A stretch of 64,000 bases of DNA from Lumbricus rubellus (taxonomy: Eukaryota > Annelida > Clitellata > Crassiclitellata > Lumbricidae), in NCBI GenBank assembly GCA_945859605.1, contig OX243818.1, forward strand, positions 33,400,507 to 33,464,506, read 5' to 3'. The first letter of the stretch is position 1; each line of letters begins with the position of its first letter. The notes beneath the pieces were generated by a model. It did no database searches, was not told where the DNA came from, and saw only the letters and a program-made list of their open reading frames with translations. Below are positions 54,378-61,887 of this stretch, piece by piece. The translations under genes and the position numbers were made by a program.

Positions 54378-55486
54378 TCTGTTAAAATTCTTGATCCAGC
54401 AATAATGTTTTTTTCTCCATCAGATATAAGCAAAAGATCAATACTACTTTCACACTTAGACAGATAAAGCGGATAGACATGTTTTTCGTAACCAAATATA
54501 TTAACACTAATATTATTATTTCTCTCAAATTTACCTATCACATTAGCATCAGCAGCAACTGGAAACTCAATGCCACTCCAATTAAGTTTTTTCGATTGTT
54601 CTGTCAAAGCTTTCGTTATTTTTTCCGGATGGTCATCCACCGGATTCAAAGCTCTAGTGATACACCATTTGAAGCATTCTTCGTCGTGGTTTTTCATATT
54701 TATAATAGCCTTTTTATTAGCTAAGAAGCTGGGAAGTGGAATGTAAGAACTACCTCTTAAGGGGGTATATTTTACCGTATTTATATCTAATTTTACAACA
54801 GCTTTAAATCTCCAATTACTTCCTTGCATCTGAAAACTAGCAATAGACTCCATGATTTTATCCTTCTTTCTGCTGTATATTTCATTCAAGTCGGTTGCTT
54901 CTAAAATAACTTCTGCCCTCGAAAGGAATGGTATATCCTCAGAAGTCACTATTCCAGATTTCATATCTACTCGTTCCATAGTACAAGTAAGAACTAGATT
55001 AACCTTTGTTTGGCGATTAGTCGACAACAGATTTACTACCTGCGGTCTGACGAAATCAAGAAACGAAGAGGCATCCATTCCATTAATTCCATCTATTCTA
55101 TATTGCTTGGTGAATCCTTTAATAGCCGACGCCGTTTCTCGAATTTTAGTTTTATCGAATATCCTGGAAACAGTTGACTTCAACGATTCGAGTTTTTCGT
55201 TCACGACTTTATTGTCTTGTTCGGGCACATAACTAAGTAGCCAATCCGCAAAATCATTCAATTTAGATCTAAGCTTATTTTTGTATTTTCTCTTAGGTGC
55301 TACTGGTTTGTATTTACCAGGTGTGGGAGTAAGCGTAGGAACCTTAATGTCAGGAACCGATGAGTCGAGCAAGTGTTCAACATGGTTCATGTTTCTTAAA
55401 CTACTTTTCTTTAAATCCATTTTATTTTTACCACGCAAAAATATTAATACATTAGCTGTGAGATCGAAGATCCACTTATCGAACAC
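54374..55486 (-). CDS. PolB N-terminal region, separated by a frame change
   Basis: 370 codons; the likely start is an internal Met (M-D-L-K-K-S-S at about 55419). The basic, Pro-rich start and helical section are followed by N-N-I-S-V-N-I-F-G-Y-E and I-D-L-L-L-I-S-D-G, the region that precedes the zinc finger in Polinton polymerases. After the A7 run at 54405-54411 the frame carries about 12 unrelated residues and ends in TGA, overlapping the ATG of the main part by 4 bases. A real two-gene arrangement with coupled start is possible. The fact that the other frame stays open back to the A run argues for a frame change. Confidence 0.8.
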   Translation of the reverse strand: MFDKWIFDLTANVLIFLRGKNKMDLKKSSLRNMNHVEHLLDSSVPDIKVPTLTPTPGKYKPVAPKRKYKNKLRSKLNDFADWLLSYVPEQDNKVVNEKLESLKSTVSRIFDKTKIRETASAIKGFTKQYRIDGINGMDASSFLDFVRPQVVNLLSTNRQTKVNLVLTCTMERVDMKSGIVTSEDIPFLSRAEVILEATDLNEIYSRKKDKIMESIASFQMQGSNWRFKAVVKLDINTVKYTPLRGSSYIPLPSFLANKKAIINMKNHDEECFKWCITRALNPVDDHPEKITKALTEQSKKLNWSGIEFPVAADANVIGKFERNNNISVNIFGYEKHVYPLYLSKCESSIDLLLISDGEKNIIAGSRILTD

Positions 55487-55522
55487 TTATCTGTGAGATC
55501 GAAGATCCACTTTAATATCATA
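55453..55522. repeat. Direct repeats upstream of PolB
   Basis: The motif tgtgagatcgaagatccact occurs twice here (55457 and 55491 regions) and once more inside the coding sequence at about 59291. A related 'tctatctctcgaacacttt' lies beside it. Confidence 0.7.
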
Positions 55523-55523
55523 T

Positions 55524-55853
55524 CTATCTCTCGAACACTTTAATTTCGTATCTATCTCTCCAGACATTTCCGTTATGATAAGCTATTATGCCAGCACTCT
55601 GACCATACGCCTTAGCAGCTTTATACATCGATGGATACGAGGTAACAACGCCAGTCTCTCGATCTATAATATCTACTCTTCTCGGTTGTTTCCTGATACT
55701 ACCCAGCGTGTCATGTCGATATGACACAGACTTGTAGTCCGTCGGAAGAATATTCTTTTCAATCAATACAGCTATCATTTGAGGTTTGTTGAGATGCGAA
55801 GTGCCTGTAACATTGTTATGCTTTGCCAAAATTCTAAGCTCTGGTAGCTTCAT
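55524..55853 (-). CDS. SAP-like plus NUMOD1-like DNA-binding protein
   Basis: 109 residues. The N-terminal 35 residues have the pattern of a SAP/HeH two-helix motif (L-P-E-L-R-I-L-A-K…K-P-Q-M-I-A-V-L-I-E-K). The C-terminal half has a NUMOD1-like pattern: D-x-E-T-G-V-V-T-S-Y-P-S-M-Y-K-A-A-K-A-Y-G, a helix-turn-helix usually found in homing-endonuclease tails. It lies between PolB and the capsid gene. A role in binding element DNA or regulation is inferred. Confidence 0.6.
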   Translation of the reverse strand: MKLPELRILAKHNNVTGTSHLNKPQMIAVLIEKNILPTDYKSVSYRHDTLGSIRKQPRRVDIIDRETGVVTSYPSMYKAAKAYGQSAGIIAYHNGNVWRDRYEIKVFER

Positions 55854-55869
55854 AATATATAAGTATTCT

Positions 55870-56235
55870 TTAAATCAATTTTCCATACACTACACTCATT
55901 TTCTGTCCATCCGATTGGAACTGCAGCAACCTATCTGAAATTACGACAGCATACGCTTCGGTGTCGGCTGGCACTGCTGCATTGAAAAGAGCCTTAATTT
56001 GTATATCAACGACTGAAGATTTCAAACGCTCGGATTGTTTGCTTACATCGAACACGAACAGCGGATATAATTCTTTATAATCTACAGGTGTTATATTTCC
56101 TTGCGTGATCAACTTATCCATACCATAGAATTTTTGACTAAAGGAGGACGCGTCTCTGTACGCTCTGGAGAATTGTTGATTAGGAAACGACAGGTTATGG
56201 TCGACAGCTGGATATCTTTCTTGATTCATCATCAC
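55870..56235 (-). CDS. Major capsid protein, C-terminal part (frame-shifted)
   Basis: 121 codons. The first residues, M-N-Q-E-R-Y-P-A-V-D, continue the capsid protein whose N-terminal part ends in another frame at 56195. The two frames overlap by 41 bases, and each contains sequence of only one side of the protein, so one base has been gained or lost near 56210-56240. The rest (S-R-A-Y-R-D, Y-P-L-F-V-F-D-V-S, beta-rich end) belongs to the second jelly roll. No A run marks this break. Confidence 0.75.
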   Translation of the reverse strand: MMMNQERYPAVDHNLSFPNQQFSRAYRDASSFSQKFYGMDKLITQGNITPVDYKELYPLFVFDVSKQSERLKSSVVDIQIKALFNAAVPADTEAYAVVISDRLLQFQSDGQKMSVVYGKLI

Positions 56236-57178
56236 ATATATGTTCTTGAGAGCAGTGATTAAATAGCGACGGATTACTTTCCTGATTACCGCTACGGTCC
56301 GTCTGAAATCCTACGATGATATATCTAGGTTTCTCAGGTGATGTTTTTACGCTAAGACGCCAACTGAAACTTGTCGACTGAGGAACCGTTATTGTGTCGC
56401 ATTGACGAGCTCTATACGCAACTGGCAACGTTAATTTTGATTCAATCGTCTTATACAACTGCATTCGTTCCATATCGGAAGGAATAACGTGTGGAATAAA
56501 CCATGAAATTTTGTTTATCGCAACTTTTCCAGCAGCTGCAGCGTTATCTCGGAATATGGCATCATCGTCCGCTTTACGAACTAAAGTCAGCGTCTGTTTG
56601 AAGCCGTAAATAATCTTGTCGTAATCATCGCAAAACCCGAAAATATGCTTCAACGGAACAATAAAGCTGAACATTCCTTTAGTGTTTGGTTTGCGAATGA
56701 GAAAGCTTTGTCTAGTGGCAAATCCGGGGTTGTCCGCAATAACAGCAGTCGCTCCAGTGTCTTTATACCACAGCTGATTTAAGCCTTGAGTCAGCTGAAA
56801 ATCGTTTGGATACGTAAGTAAACCGAGCATCGTTGTAGCTTGACCCGGATGAAATAGCGTTTCGATTTCTTGATTAGATAACTGATAGGATATTTGACTG
56901 AATAGATACATAAGCCCATTATTCGTAAGAGCGACTAAATCGGCATTAACGTATGCGGTGTCATCGGCTTTAATTAGTCTTCCTTCGAATTGTAGATATG
57001 ACTCTGCTGGGTGACTGTATAAGTCTTGTAATTCAATATTTATTCTTATTTCACCAGAACTGTTAAGGTTAGTTCTCGCTACAGGTTCGTACTCGTGCCA
57101 TTCGTATCGCTCTATACCTTCATCGATCAATGGTTGCTCTGTGAATCTTAGAATATCGGATTGCATTTTATTATACAT
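56195..57178 (-). CDS. Major capsid protein, N-terminal part (double jelly roll)
   Basis: 327 codons, of which the last 20 or so are out of frame. A beta-rich protein with acidic start; features include E-W-H-E-Y-E-P-V, F-H-P-G-Q-A-T-T-M-L-G, I-F-G-F-C-D-D-Y-D-K, and P-Q-S-T-S-F-S-W-R-L-S-V. Together with the next frame (about 430 residues) it fits the Polinton double-jelly-roll capsid protein that forms the hexagonal lattice. The identification rests on the position between PolB and the ATPase, the size and the overall pattern. No hydrophobic leader. Confidence 0.85.
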   Translation of the reverse strand: MYNKMQSDILRFTEQPLIDEGIERYEWHEYEPVARTNLNSSGEIRINIELQDLYSHPAESYLQFEGRLIKADDTAYVNADLVALTNNGLMYLFSQISYQLSNQEIETLFHPGQATTMLGLLTYPNDFQLTQGLNQLWYKDTGATAVIADNPGFATRQSFLIRKPNTKGMFSFIVPLKHIFGFCDDYDKIIYGFKQTLTLVRKADDDAIFRDNAAAAGKVAINKISWFIPHVIPSDMERMQLYKTIESKLTLPVAYRARQCDTITVPQSTSFSWRLSVKTSPEKPRYIIVGFQTDRSGNQESNPSLFNHCSQEHICDDESRKISSCRP

Positions 57179-57243
57179 ATATTTTTAAATAAGAAAATAA
57201 ATTTTTAGACCTAAATAAGAAAATAAACTTAAGCAAAATAAAT

Positions 57244-57600
57244 TTAAACTGCCATTTTCAAACCACCTCCGTTTAAACGTTTTACGAGATCTTGAATTCT
57301 AATAGCTCCACCCGTCATTTGCGGATTTGACCCGAGTAATCTAGCTAGAATGACTTTAGTTTCCTGAGTTATCGGCTGCTGAACGGTGGTTGGTGGAAGT
57401 ATCTTATTGAGTAATCGTTTTCCAACGTCGATCGCCTTATCCTTAGCAACACCCCCAATCTCTTTGACAGCTGTGCTCGCAATTTGTTTGGCTGCATTCG
57501 ATGTCAGTAATCTCTTGAGAAATCCTGCAATGGAATCGAATATTCCTGCTCCACCGACAACGTGTACTTTTTTATAACTTCTTCTCGCAACGACCAGCAT
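57244..57600 (-). CDS. Small basic amphipathic virion-type protein
   Basis: 118 residues. An N-terminal basic stretch (A-R-R-S-Y-K-K) is followed by G-G-A-G-I-F-D-S-I-A-G-F-L-K-R-L-L, an amphipathic helix like those in adenovirus membrane-lytic or core proteins. Then come Ala/Val/Lys-rich helices and a Gly-rich end. It lies directly upstream of the capsid gene. I do not recognise an exact family; a role as minor virion or core protein is inferred from context. Confidence 0.6.
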   Translation of the reverse strand: MLVVARRSYKKVHVVGGAGIFDSIAGFLKRLLTSNAAKQIASTAVKEIGGVAKDKAIDVGKRLLNKILPPTTVQQPITQETKVILARLLGSNPQMTGGAIRIQDLVKRLNGGGLKMAV

Positions 57601-57676
57601 TTCTATATCATCAATTTTTAAATTAGATCATCAATTTTTAATTATATCATCAATTTTTAAATTAGATCATCAATTT
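57601..57676. repeat. Four 18-20-bp AT-rich direct repeats
   Basis: The unit atcatcaatttttaaattag is repeated four times between the two small genes and runs into the stop of the upstream one. Could be promoter or terminator material. Confidence 0.7.
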
Positions 57677-57862
57677 TTTATATTCATCTTTGGTTATCAC
57701 TCTTTGTCTTAGTAACTCATCCGTCATACCTACAATTTCATTTCTTACTCCTGTATTTCCCGCTTTGTAGCTATATATTCGCAACTCGAGTTGTTTTACT
57801 AATTCGTTAGGATCTGAAGGAATGGTAATTATTCCGCTTCCTGTTTTACCTCTTAACTTCAT
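57662..57862 (-). CDS. Small unknown protein of the Polinton
   Basis: 66 residues, helical and charged (E-L-V-K-Q-L-E-L-R, L-L-R-Q-R-V-I-T-K-D-E-Y-K-K-L). It overlaps the end of the preceding gene by 17 bases in another frame, which supports real coupled genes. Function unknown. Confidence 0.5.
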   Translation of the reverse strand: MKLRGKTGSGIITIPSDPNELVKQLELRIYSYKAGNTGVRNEIVGMTDELLRQRVITKDEYKKLMI

Positions 57863-58563
57863 GTAATCGTCCCATATGGGTTTTTATTATCTTTGCATAT
57901 TTTACACTTCTAGACGATTTAGGTTTGTTTGGTTTATTTGGCTGACTCATGGCATTCGTTTTAATTAGAATCTCGGCGTATTCTTCGAGATCACGATTAT
58001 CATAAATTGAACTGTTTGGACTAGCTAACGTTAACAATTCCCATAATCCTGGAGTTCCTTGATAAGTTGTGGTTCCAACTGTAATATCATTTCCTTGGAT
58101 TGAGGCTTCGCTGTCACCGATGTAGAATTTTCCATCTCTTGATCTTAATCCGAATGTTGTGTCCACAAGTCTTTTATCAGAAGCATATTTTTTAAGGTAT
58201 TCAACTGCAATATTTCCTAATTCTAACCTTCTAATGTCTTCTACTGGGTCATCGTCATCGTACGCCTCTATAGACGGATACTGGGGAAATTGAATAGTTT
58301 TCAACGAATCTGGAAGTGATTTTAGAGCAAGTGATGTTGCTGCAGAATTATCCTTTATTGTCGACAGCAAAGCGTTTTGTTCTTTCGAAATTGCTGATTG
58401 AGAGTCGACTATTGGTTTGTAGATTTTCGTTAATTCTCGTTGAAGTCCAAGATCATCTATTCTCTCTGAGAGAAAGTTTTGTTTAATATTTTTTTTTCGT
58501 TTTTAAAAACTCTTCGATAATAAAATCTCTTTTTGCAGGATCGCTAATTTTCAGTAGTGACAT
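57846..58563 (-). CDS. Unknown coiled-coil-type Polinton protein, with A9 frame break
   Basis: The clear open part is 57846-58370, 174 residues: helical start, acidic D-D-D-D-P-V-E-D-I, central beta-like G-L-R-S-R-D-G-K-F-Y-I-G-D, basic end. Its frame remains open upstream to an A9 run at about 58491-58499. On the other side of the run, in another frame, an ATG at 58561-58563 opens a short acidic/Lys-rich start. The real gene therefore likely begins at 58563 and is interrupted at the A run. The upstream part reads as a charged helix, possibly coiled coil. Function unknown; its position suggests a virion or assembly protein. Confidence 0.55.
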
Positions 58564-58574
58564 TTTTTATTATA

Positions 58575-58636
58575 ATGTTTAAAACGTAACGTAAAACGTA
58601 AACGTAAAACGTAAACATAAAACGTAATGTAAAACG
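58575..58636. repeat. acgtaaaacgtaa tandem repeats
   Basis: About five short units of 'aaaacgtaa(cgt)' fill the spacer between two Polinton genes. Confidence 0.75.
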
Positions 58637-58641
58637 ACACG

Positions 58642-58974
58642 TTATGCATCGTAGTAATTAACGTAACATATGGAGTCTTTTTCGTTTATAGTAACTGGTG
58701 AATCGGAGTTGTTTTGTATTGTAATTATTATATCCTCTGCGTCCTCTAGGACAGTACCATCTTGAAGACTCAGTCTGAGTTGTTTCAACTTCTGTCTAAG
58801 AGAGACTAGACACATTCCACTGGTCATTCGGACTCCAAGGCCTACTTCTACTGTAATATTTGTCTTTGGTTCAATCGTTATCGCTTGCTGAGCAAAAATC
58901 TCATATCTATCGCCTGCTCGTTGTCTTGCAGGAGCGTGAGTGACCACTTTAGGCAACCAAATTATCGTACTCAC
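58642..58974 (-). CDS. dUTPase-fold protein lacking usual active-site motifs
   Basis: 110 residues. The order of strands resembles a trimeric dUTPase: A-G-D-R-Y-E-I-F-A (place of motif 1), I-T-I-E-P-K-T-N-I-T-V-E-V-G-L-G-V-R-M, then D-I-I-I-T-I-Q-N-N-S-D-S-P-V-T-I and D-S-I-C-Y-V at the end. The usual Ser-rich uracil motif, the Asp-rich motif and the C-terminal Gly-rich arm are not visible. It could be a structural or spike protein using the same fold. Assignment by pattern; moderate to low certainty. Confidence 0.45.
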   Translation of the reverse strand: MSTIIWLPKVVTHAPARQRAGDRYEIFAQQAITIEPKTNITVEVGLGVRMTSGMCLVSLRQKLKQLRLSLQDGTVLEDAEDIIITIQNNSDSPVTINEKDSICYVNYYDA

Positions 58975-59050
58975 ACGAGGCTTTCGTTTGGTGATAAATT
59001 TGTGTATTGGGTGACCGTAGGCCTATCCAGACATTTATAAAAGAGATTGT

Positions 59051-59689
59051 TTAAAGTAACATTCCAAGAATAGGAATATTTTTAAATGGTGAATTGGGAC
59101 CAAGTATAAGACCTTCACCGCTGACATATCCTGTTCCTCTTTTCATAAACAGACCGGAACCTGATATCGAAATACCCTTTTTCCACGGAGATAGAAAAAG
59201 ACCTTCCCCAGCAGGCACTATCTTACAGCATATTCCTCCTTTCTTAACGTACAGCACGCCAGATCCACTTATCGAAGATCCACTTATCGGATGTGAGATC
59301 GAAGATCCACTTATTTTATCGACAATTTTGGAACCAGCTGCAGAACCCAATCCTGTTAAGGCTCCTGTGGCTAAACTCGGAAGAACACTAGACAGTAGAA
59401 ACTTTCCGGCTGTTGCTAAGAACGGTAGAATAGCGCCAATAAATCCGCCTTCGACTCTCGCATTGTCTTCTAATTGCTTTTTACCCATTTTAATTGTCAC
59501 TCCAGTTCCATTCTGATACGCTTTAGTTAACTTGTTGATTTGCCTCTGGTTTAGAGCTAATACATGCTCACCAGTTATGTCTCCATGAGAAAGTCTTATA
59601 CTCACGCCAGTTCCTACTTGAACAGCTCGCTTAATCTTCTCTTTTTGCCCTTCAGAAATATTAACTTTGACCTTAGCGTAAGCGCTCAT
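59051..59689 (-). CDS. Putative membrane-active minor virion protein
   Basis: 212 residues. The first 75 residues repeat a motif twice (G-T-G-V-S-I-R-L, G-T-G-V-T-I-K-M). A long hydrophobic stretch follows at about 82-120 (G-G-F-I-G-A-I-L-P-F-L-A-T-A). Then a Ser/Gly/Ile repeat (S-G-S-S-I-S), encoded by copies of the 'gatccacttatcgaagatcc' repeat, and a Gly-rich basic end. This recalls adenovirus-type core/lytic proteins in general design. Its ATG overlaps the stop of the upstream gene by 4 bases (ATGA). Function inferred from context. Confidence 0.55.
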   Translation of the reverse strand: MSAYAKVKVNISEGQKEKIKRAVQVGTGVSIRLSHGDITGEHVLALNQRQINKLTKAYQNGTGVTIKMGKKQLEDNARVEGGFIGAILPFLATAGKFLLSSVLPSLATGALTGLGSAAGSKIVDKISGSSISHPISGSSISGSGVLYVKKGGICCKIVPAGEGLFLSPWKKGISISGSGLFMKRGTGYVSGEGLILGPNSPFKNIPILGMLL

Positions 59690-60486
59690 CTTATATTAAA
59701 TATAAACTTTAAATTAAACCTCTCTATGTGAAATCGTATCGACAATTCCTCACCTCTTAAATTAATTAGTTTTCCATTTTGGTCTATTAGTTTTGTTTCC
59801 ATCGATGAAATAGAGTATAGCGTTATTGGAAGATAAACCAGATTATAAGGAGATTCGATTATCTTATAACCAGGCCCGACCGATGGAAAGAAAGAATAAA
59901 TTATGTTCTCCGTAGTTCCGTTGGCATACGATGATCCTATTATATCACTGGTAACACGTAAACTATTCACGCTGTTTATATTGACTATGTGCTCGGATTC
60001 GTTATATCCTTCGGAGTATACACGACTCTGAAATCCTAGAACCGTACTAATTGAATTTGGTACTGTAAAATCAACTTTATAGTTCTCATCAATTTCCAAA
60101 ACAGCCTTCAAAGTATTGTTATTTGGTTGCAACTTTATACATTGTCCATGACCTTCTTCTTTTAGAATTCTCTGTATGTATTCGTTTAAGTCATCGATTT
60201 CATAGCAACCGGTTGGAATGTCTAAATCTTTCCACGTTACACCGTTATCTGATGAATATACGAATTTATTATTTGTTTCGTCTATATTAGGAAAACTGTA
60301 GTACGTTTCAAGATTAACAAGGGCCATTTCATATTTTTTACTTTTATCCAGTTCGATTAGTGGATTAAATTTCGTTCGAATTCGTGTGCTCCTTTCGCTC
60401 AACAAAGTGCAAAAGGATTCTTTAGCCTCTGTGTTGCGTGCAATCGTTTGAGTATTAGATAAAATTTCGTCAAGAAGGGTTTCCAT
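59686..60486 (-). CDS. Minor capsid protein (penton-like, single jelly roll)
   Basis: 266 residues. The start is helical, followed by beta-rich sequence: F-N-P-L-I-E-L-D-K-S-K-K-Y-E-M-A-L-V-N-L-E-T-Y-Y-S-F-P-N-I, then V-D-F-T-V-P-N-S-I-S-T-V-L-G-F, ending with R-F-H-I-E-R. This is the pattern of Polinton minor capsid proteins, which occupy the vertices. It lies between the ATPase and the putative membrane-active protein with a 4-base stop/start overlap. No frame break. Confidence 0.75.
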   Translation of the reverse strand: METLLDEILSNTQTIARNTEAKESFCTLLSERSTRIRTKFNPLIELDKSKKYEMALVNLETYYSFPNIDETNNKFVYSSDNGVTWKDLDIPTGCYEIDDLNEYIQRILKEEGHGQCIKLQPNNNTLKAVLEIDENYKVDFTVPNSISTVLGFQSRVYSEGYNESEHIVNINSVNSLRVTSDIIGSSYANGTTENIIYSFFPSVGPGYKIIESPYNLVYLPITLYSISSMETKLIDQNGKLINLRGEELSIRFHIERFNLKFIFNIR

Positions 60487-60552
60487 TTTAGATAGCTATT
60501 TTTAAACCTAGAATATAAAATCTTAAATTTTGTTATCATTTTATTATTGCTT

Positions 60553-61329
60553 TTATTTAATGTAAAATGTATCTAATCCACTTCTATACCTACCCTTATT
60601 TGTTTTGCTAGTCAAGTCAATAACCACAAAACCATGCGTTTCATCCCACGCAGTTTTGCATAGTTTTCGAAATTCTTCTATAGTCATATCATCTACACCT
60701 ATATGATCGCTGTATATGTGGTTAATATTTTTAAGGTCTTGAGGGAACAAACATATAAAGTTGGCATTCTCTCTTATAGTTTGTCTAGGTAGCTTGAAAT
60801 AATTTTGTGCTAGGTAAAAGCAGTCTACATTACTATGCTTACCTCTTATATAATAGGATTCGCATTTATTTTGTCGCTCTAACTGTAAATCATCAAAAAT
60901 CATGAGATTCTTCTTATCTCGACTTAAGTCTCGTGGATCTGGAACATCTTCAGAGGTTTCAAAGAACTTGCAGTCTATATCCGATGTTTCCCCCATGTTT
61001 TTAGACATCTCCTCGACTACGGCGGTCGGTGATACATTTAATTTCATTATCTCATCTCTATTATCGAAAAGTCTTATAATTGCTTCCTTTGGTAATTTCT
61101 CTTCGAATGCTTTCTTTAGTATCTTGTATTCTGATTGAAAAAGACTTTTTCCAAAGATCTGCAGGTTATCGTAGTCTAACCAACCAGGTCTCAGTAATAA
61201 ATTAAGTAGTAAAATCGTTTTACCACATTGAGACTTACCGACGATCAAACCTCTGATGCTTCTTGGTAAGAGAGGACTGTTAAAGCGTTTACTTGATTCT
61301 TCATTCCACGATAGGTCTTGGACTTCCAT
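60553..61329 (-). CDS. Genome-packaging ATPase (FtsK/HerA, A32-like)
   Basis: 258 residues. Walker A is G-K-S-Q-C-G-K-T at about 31-38 and Walker B is L-M-I-F-D-D-L near 144-150. The C-terminal section contains R-E-N-A-N-F-I-C-L-F and F-V-V-I-D. In Polintons and related viruses this enzyme pumps DNA into the capsid. It is the first gene of the - strand set and starts 20 bases from the divergent gene on the + strand, sharing a palindromic spacer. Confidence 0.9.
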   Translation of the reverse strand: MEVQDLSWNEESSKRFNSPLLPRSIRGLIVGKSQCGKTILLLNLLLRPGWLDYDNLQIFGKSLFQSEYKILKKAFEEKLPKEAIIRLFDNRDEIMKLNVSPTAVVEEMSKNMGETSDIDCKFFETSEDVPDPRDLSRDKKNLMIFDDLQLERQNKCESYYIRGKHSNVDCFYLAQNYFKLPRQTIRENANFICLFPQDLKNINHIYSDHIGVDDMTIEEFRKLCKTAWDETHGFVVIDLTSKTNKGRYRSGLDTFYIK

Positions 61330-61353
61330 TTTAATTATATTATATTAAAATGG
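61326..61353. promoter_or_regulatory. Palindromic divergent start region
   Basis: The 28 bases from one start codon to the other form an inverted repeat with 10-bp arms (ccattttaat / attaaaatgg). Both ATGs lie within the arms and the whole spacer is A/T. It is likely a shared promoter region of the ATPase and zinc-ribbon genes. Confidence 0.55.
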
Positions 61354-61670
61354 AGCACAACTCGTATTGTGTAAAATGTAAGCGACAAACTGAATCTAAA
61401 GATGTTCAACGAGTCGTCAGTAAGAATGGTAGACCTATGCTTAGGGGTGTGTGCGTTGAGTGTGGCGCTAGAAAAACTCAGTTTACTAAAATGTCCACCG
61501 CTACAGGTGGTGATTTGGTCTCAGCTCTCAATTCTGCTACTTCTAATATTAAACTTCCATGGGCAAAGTACCCAGGGGAAATGCATCTTCCAGGACATTC
61601 TTTCACGGGTCCAGGAACTCGATTGGATTTGCGATTGAATAGTGATGGGACGCACAAAAGACTGGAGTAA
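61350..61670 (+). CDS. Zinc-ribbon protein joined to the start of a PLA2-like domain
   Basis: 106 codons. A Cys4 zinc ribbon occupies residues 7-36 (C-V-K-C … C-V-E-C-G-A). It is followed by a linker and L-P-G-H-S-F-T-G-P-G-T-R-L-D-L, which looks like the Ca-binding loop of parvovirus-type phospholipase A2. The His-Asp part of that domain is in the next frame at 61642-61887. In virions this type of domain breaches membranes. Stop TAA at 61668-61670, just after an A4 run. Confidence 0.75.
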   Translation: MEHNSYCVKCKRQTESKDVQRVVSKNGRPMLRGVCVECGARKTQFTKMSTATGGDLVSALNSATSNIKLPWAKYPGEMHLPGHSFTGPGTRLDLRLNSDGTHKRLE

Positions 61671-61887
61671 ACCAGCAGATAGGGTTGATGCAGCAGCCTA
61701 TCGCCATGACATGGCTTATGCTAAACATACTGATACAGCAGGGAGAAACGTCGCTGACAGAGCTATGATAGATGAATTAAATAATATACCTAATCCTTCC
61801 TTCCGCGAACGAATTGAAAGATCTATAGTTAAACCAATATTATCGACGAAGACCCATTTTGGAATGGGATTGAAAAAAAAGCTCTGA
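61642..61887 (+). CDS. PLA2-like catalytic part (frame-shifted continuation)
   Basis: 81 codons. It contains R-V-D-A-A-A-Y-R-H-D-M-A-Y-A with the catalytic His-Asp pair, then a helix ending D-E-L-N-N, and a C-terminal F-G-M-G-L region before A8 and TGA. It overlaps the zinc-ribbon frame by 29 bases in another frame. Because the Ca-loop and the His-Asp helix normally lie in one domain, a one-base change in the overlap is the simplest explanation. Confidence 0.75.
   Translation: MMGRTKDWSKPADRVDAAAYRHDMAYAKHTDTAGRNVADRAMIDELNNIPNPSFRERIERSIVKPILSTKTHFGMGLKKKL

Noticed and set aside
49565..59516. Many + strand frames of 60-160 codons within the Polinton
   Set aside because: Antisense shadows of the - strand genes, without domain patterns.
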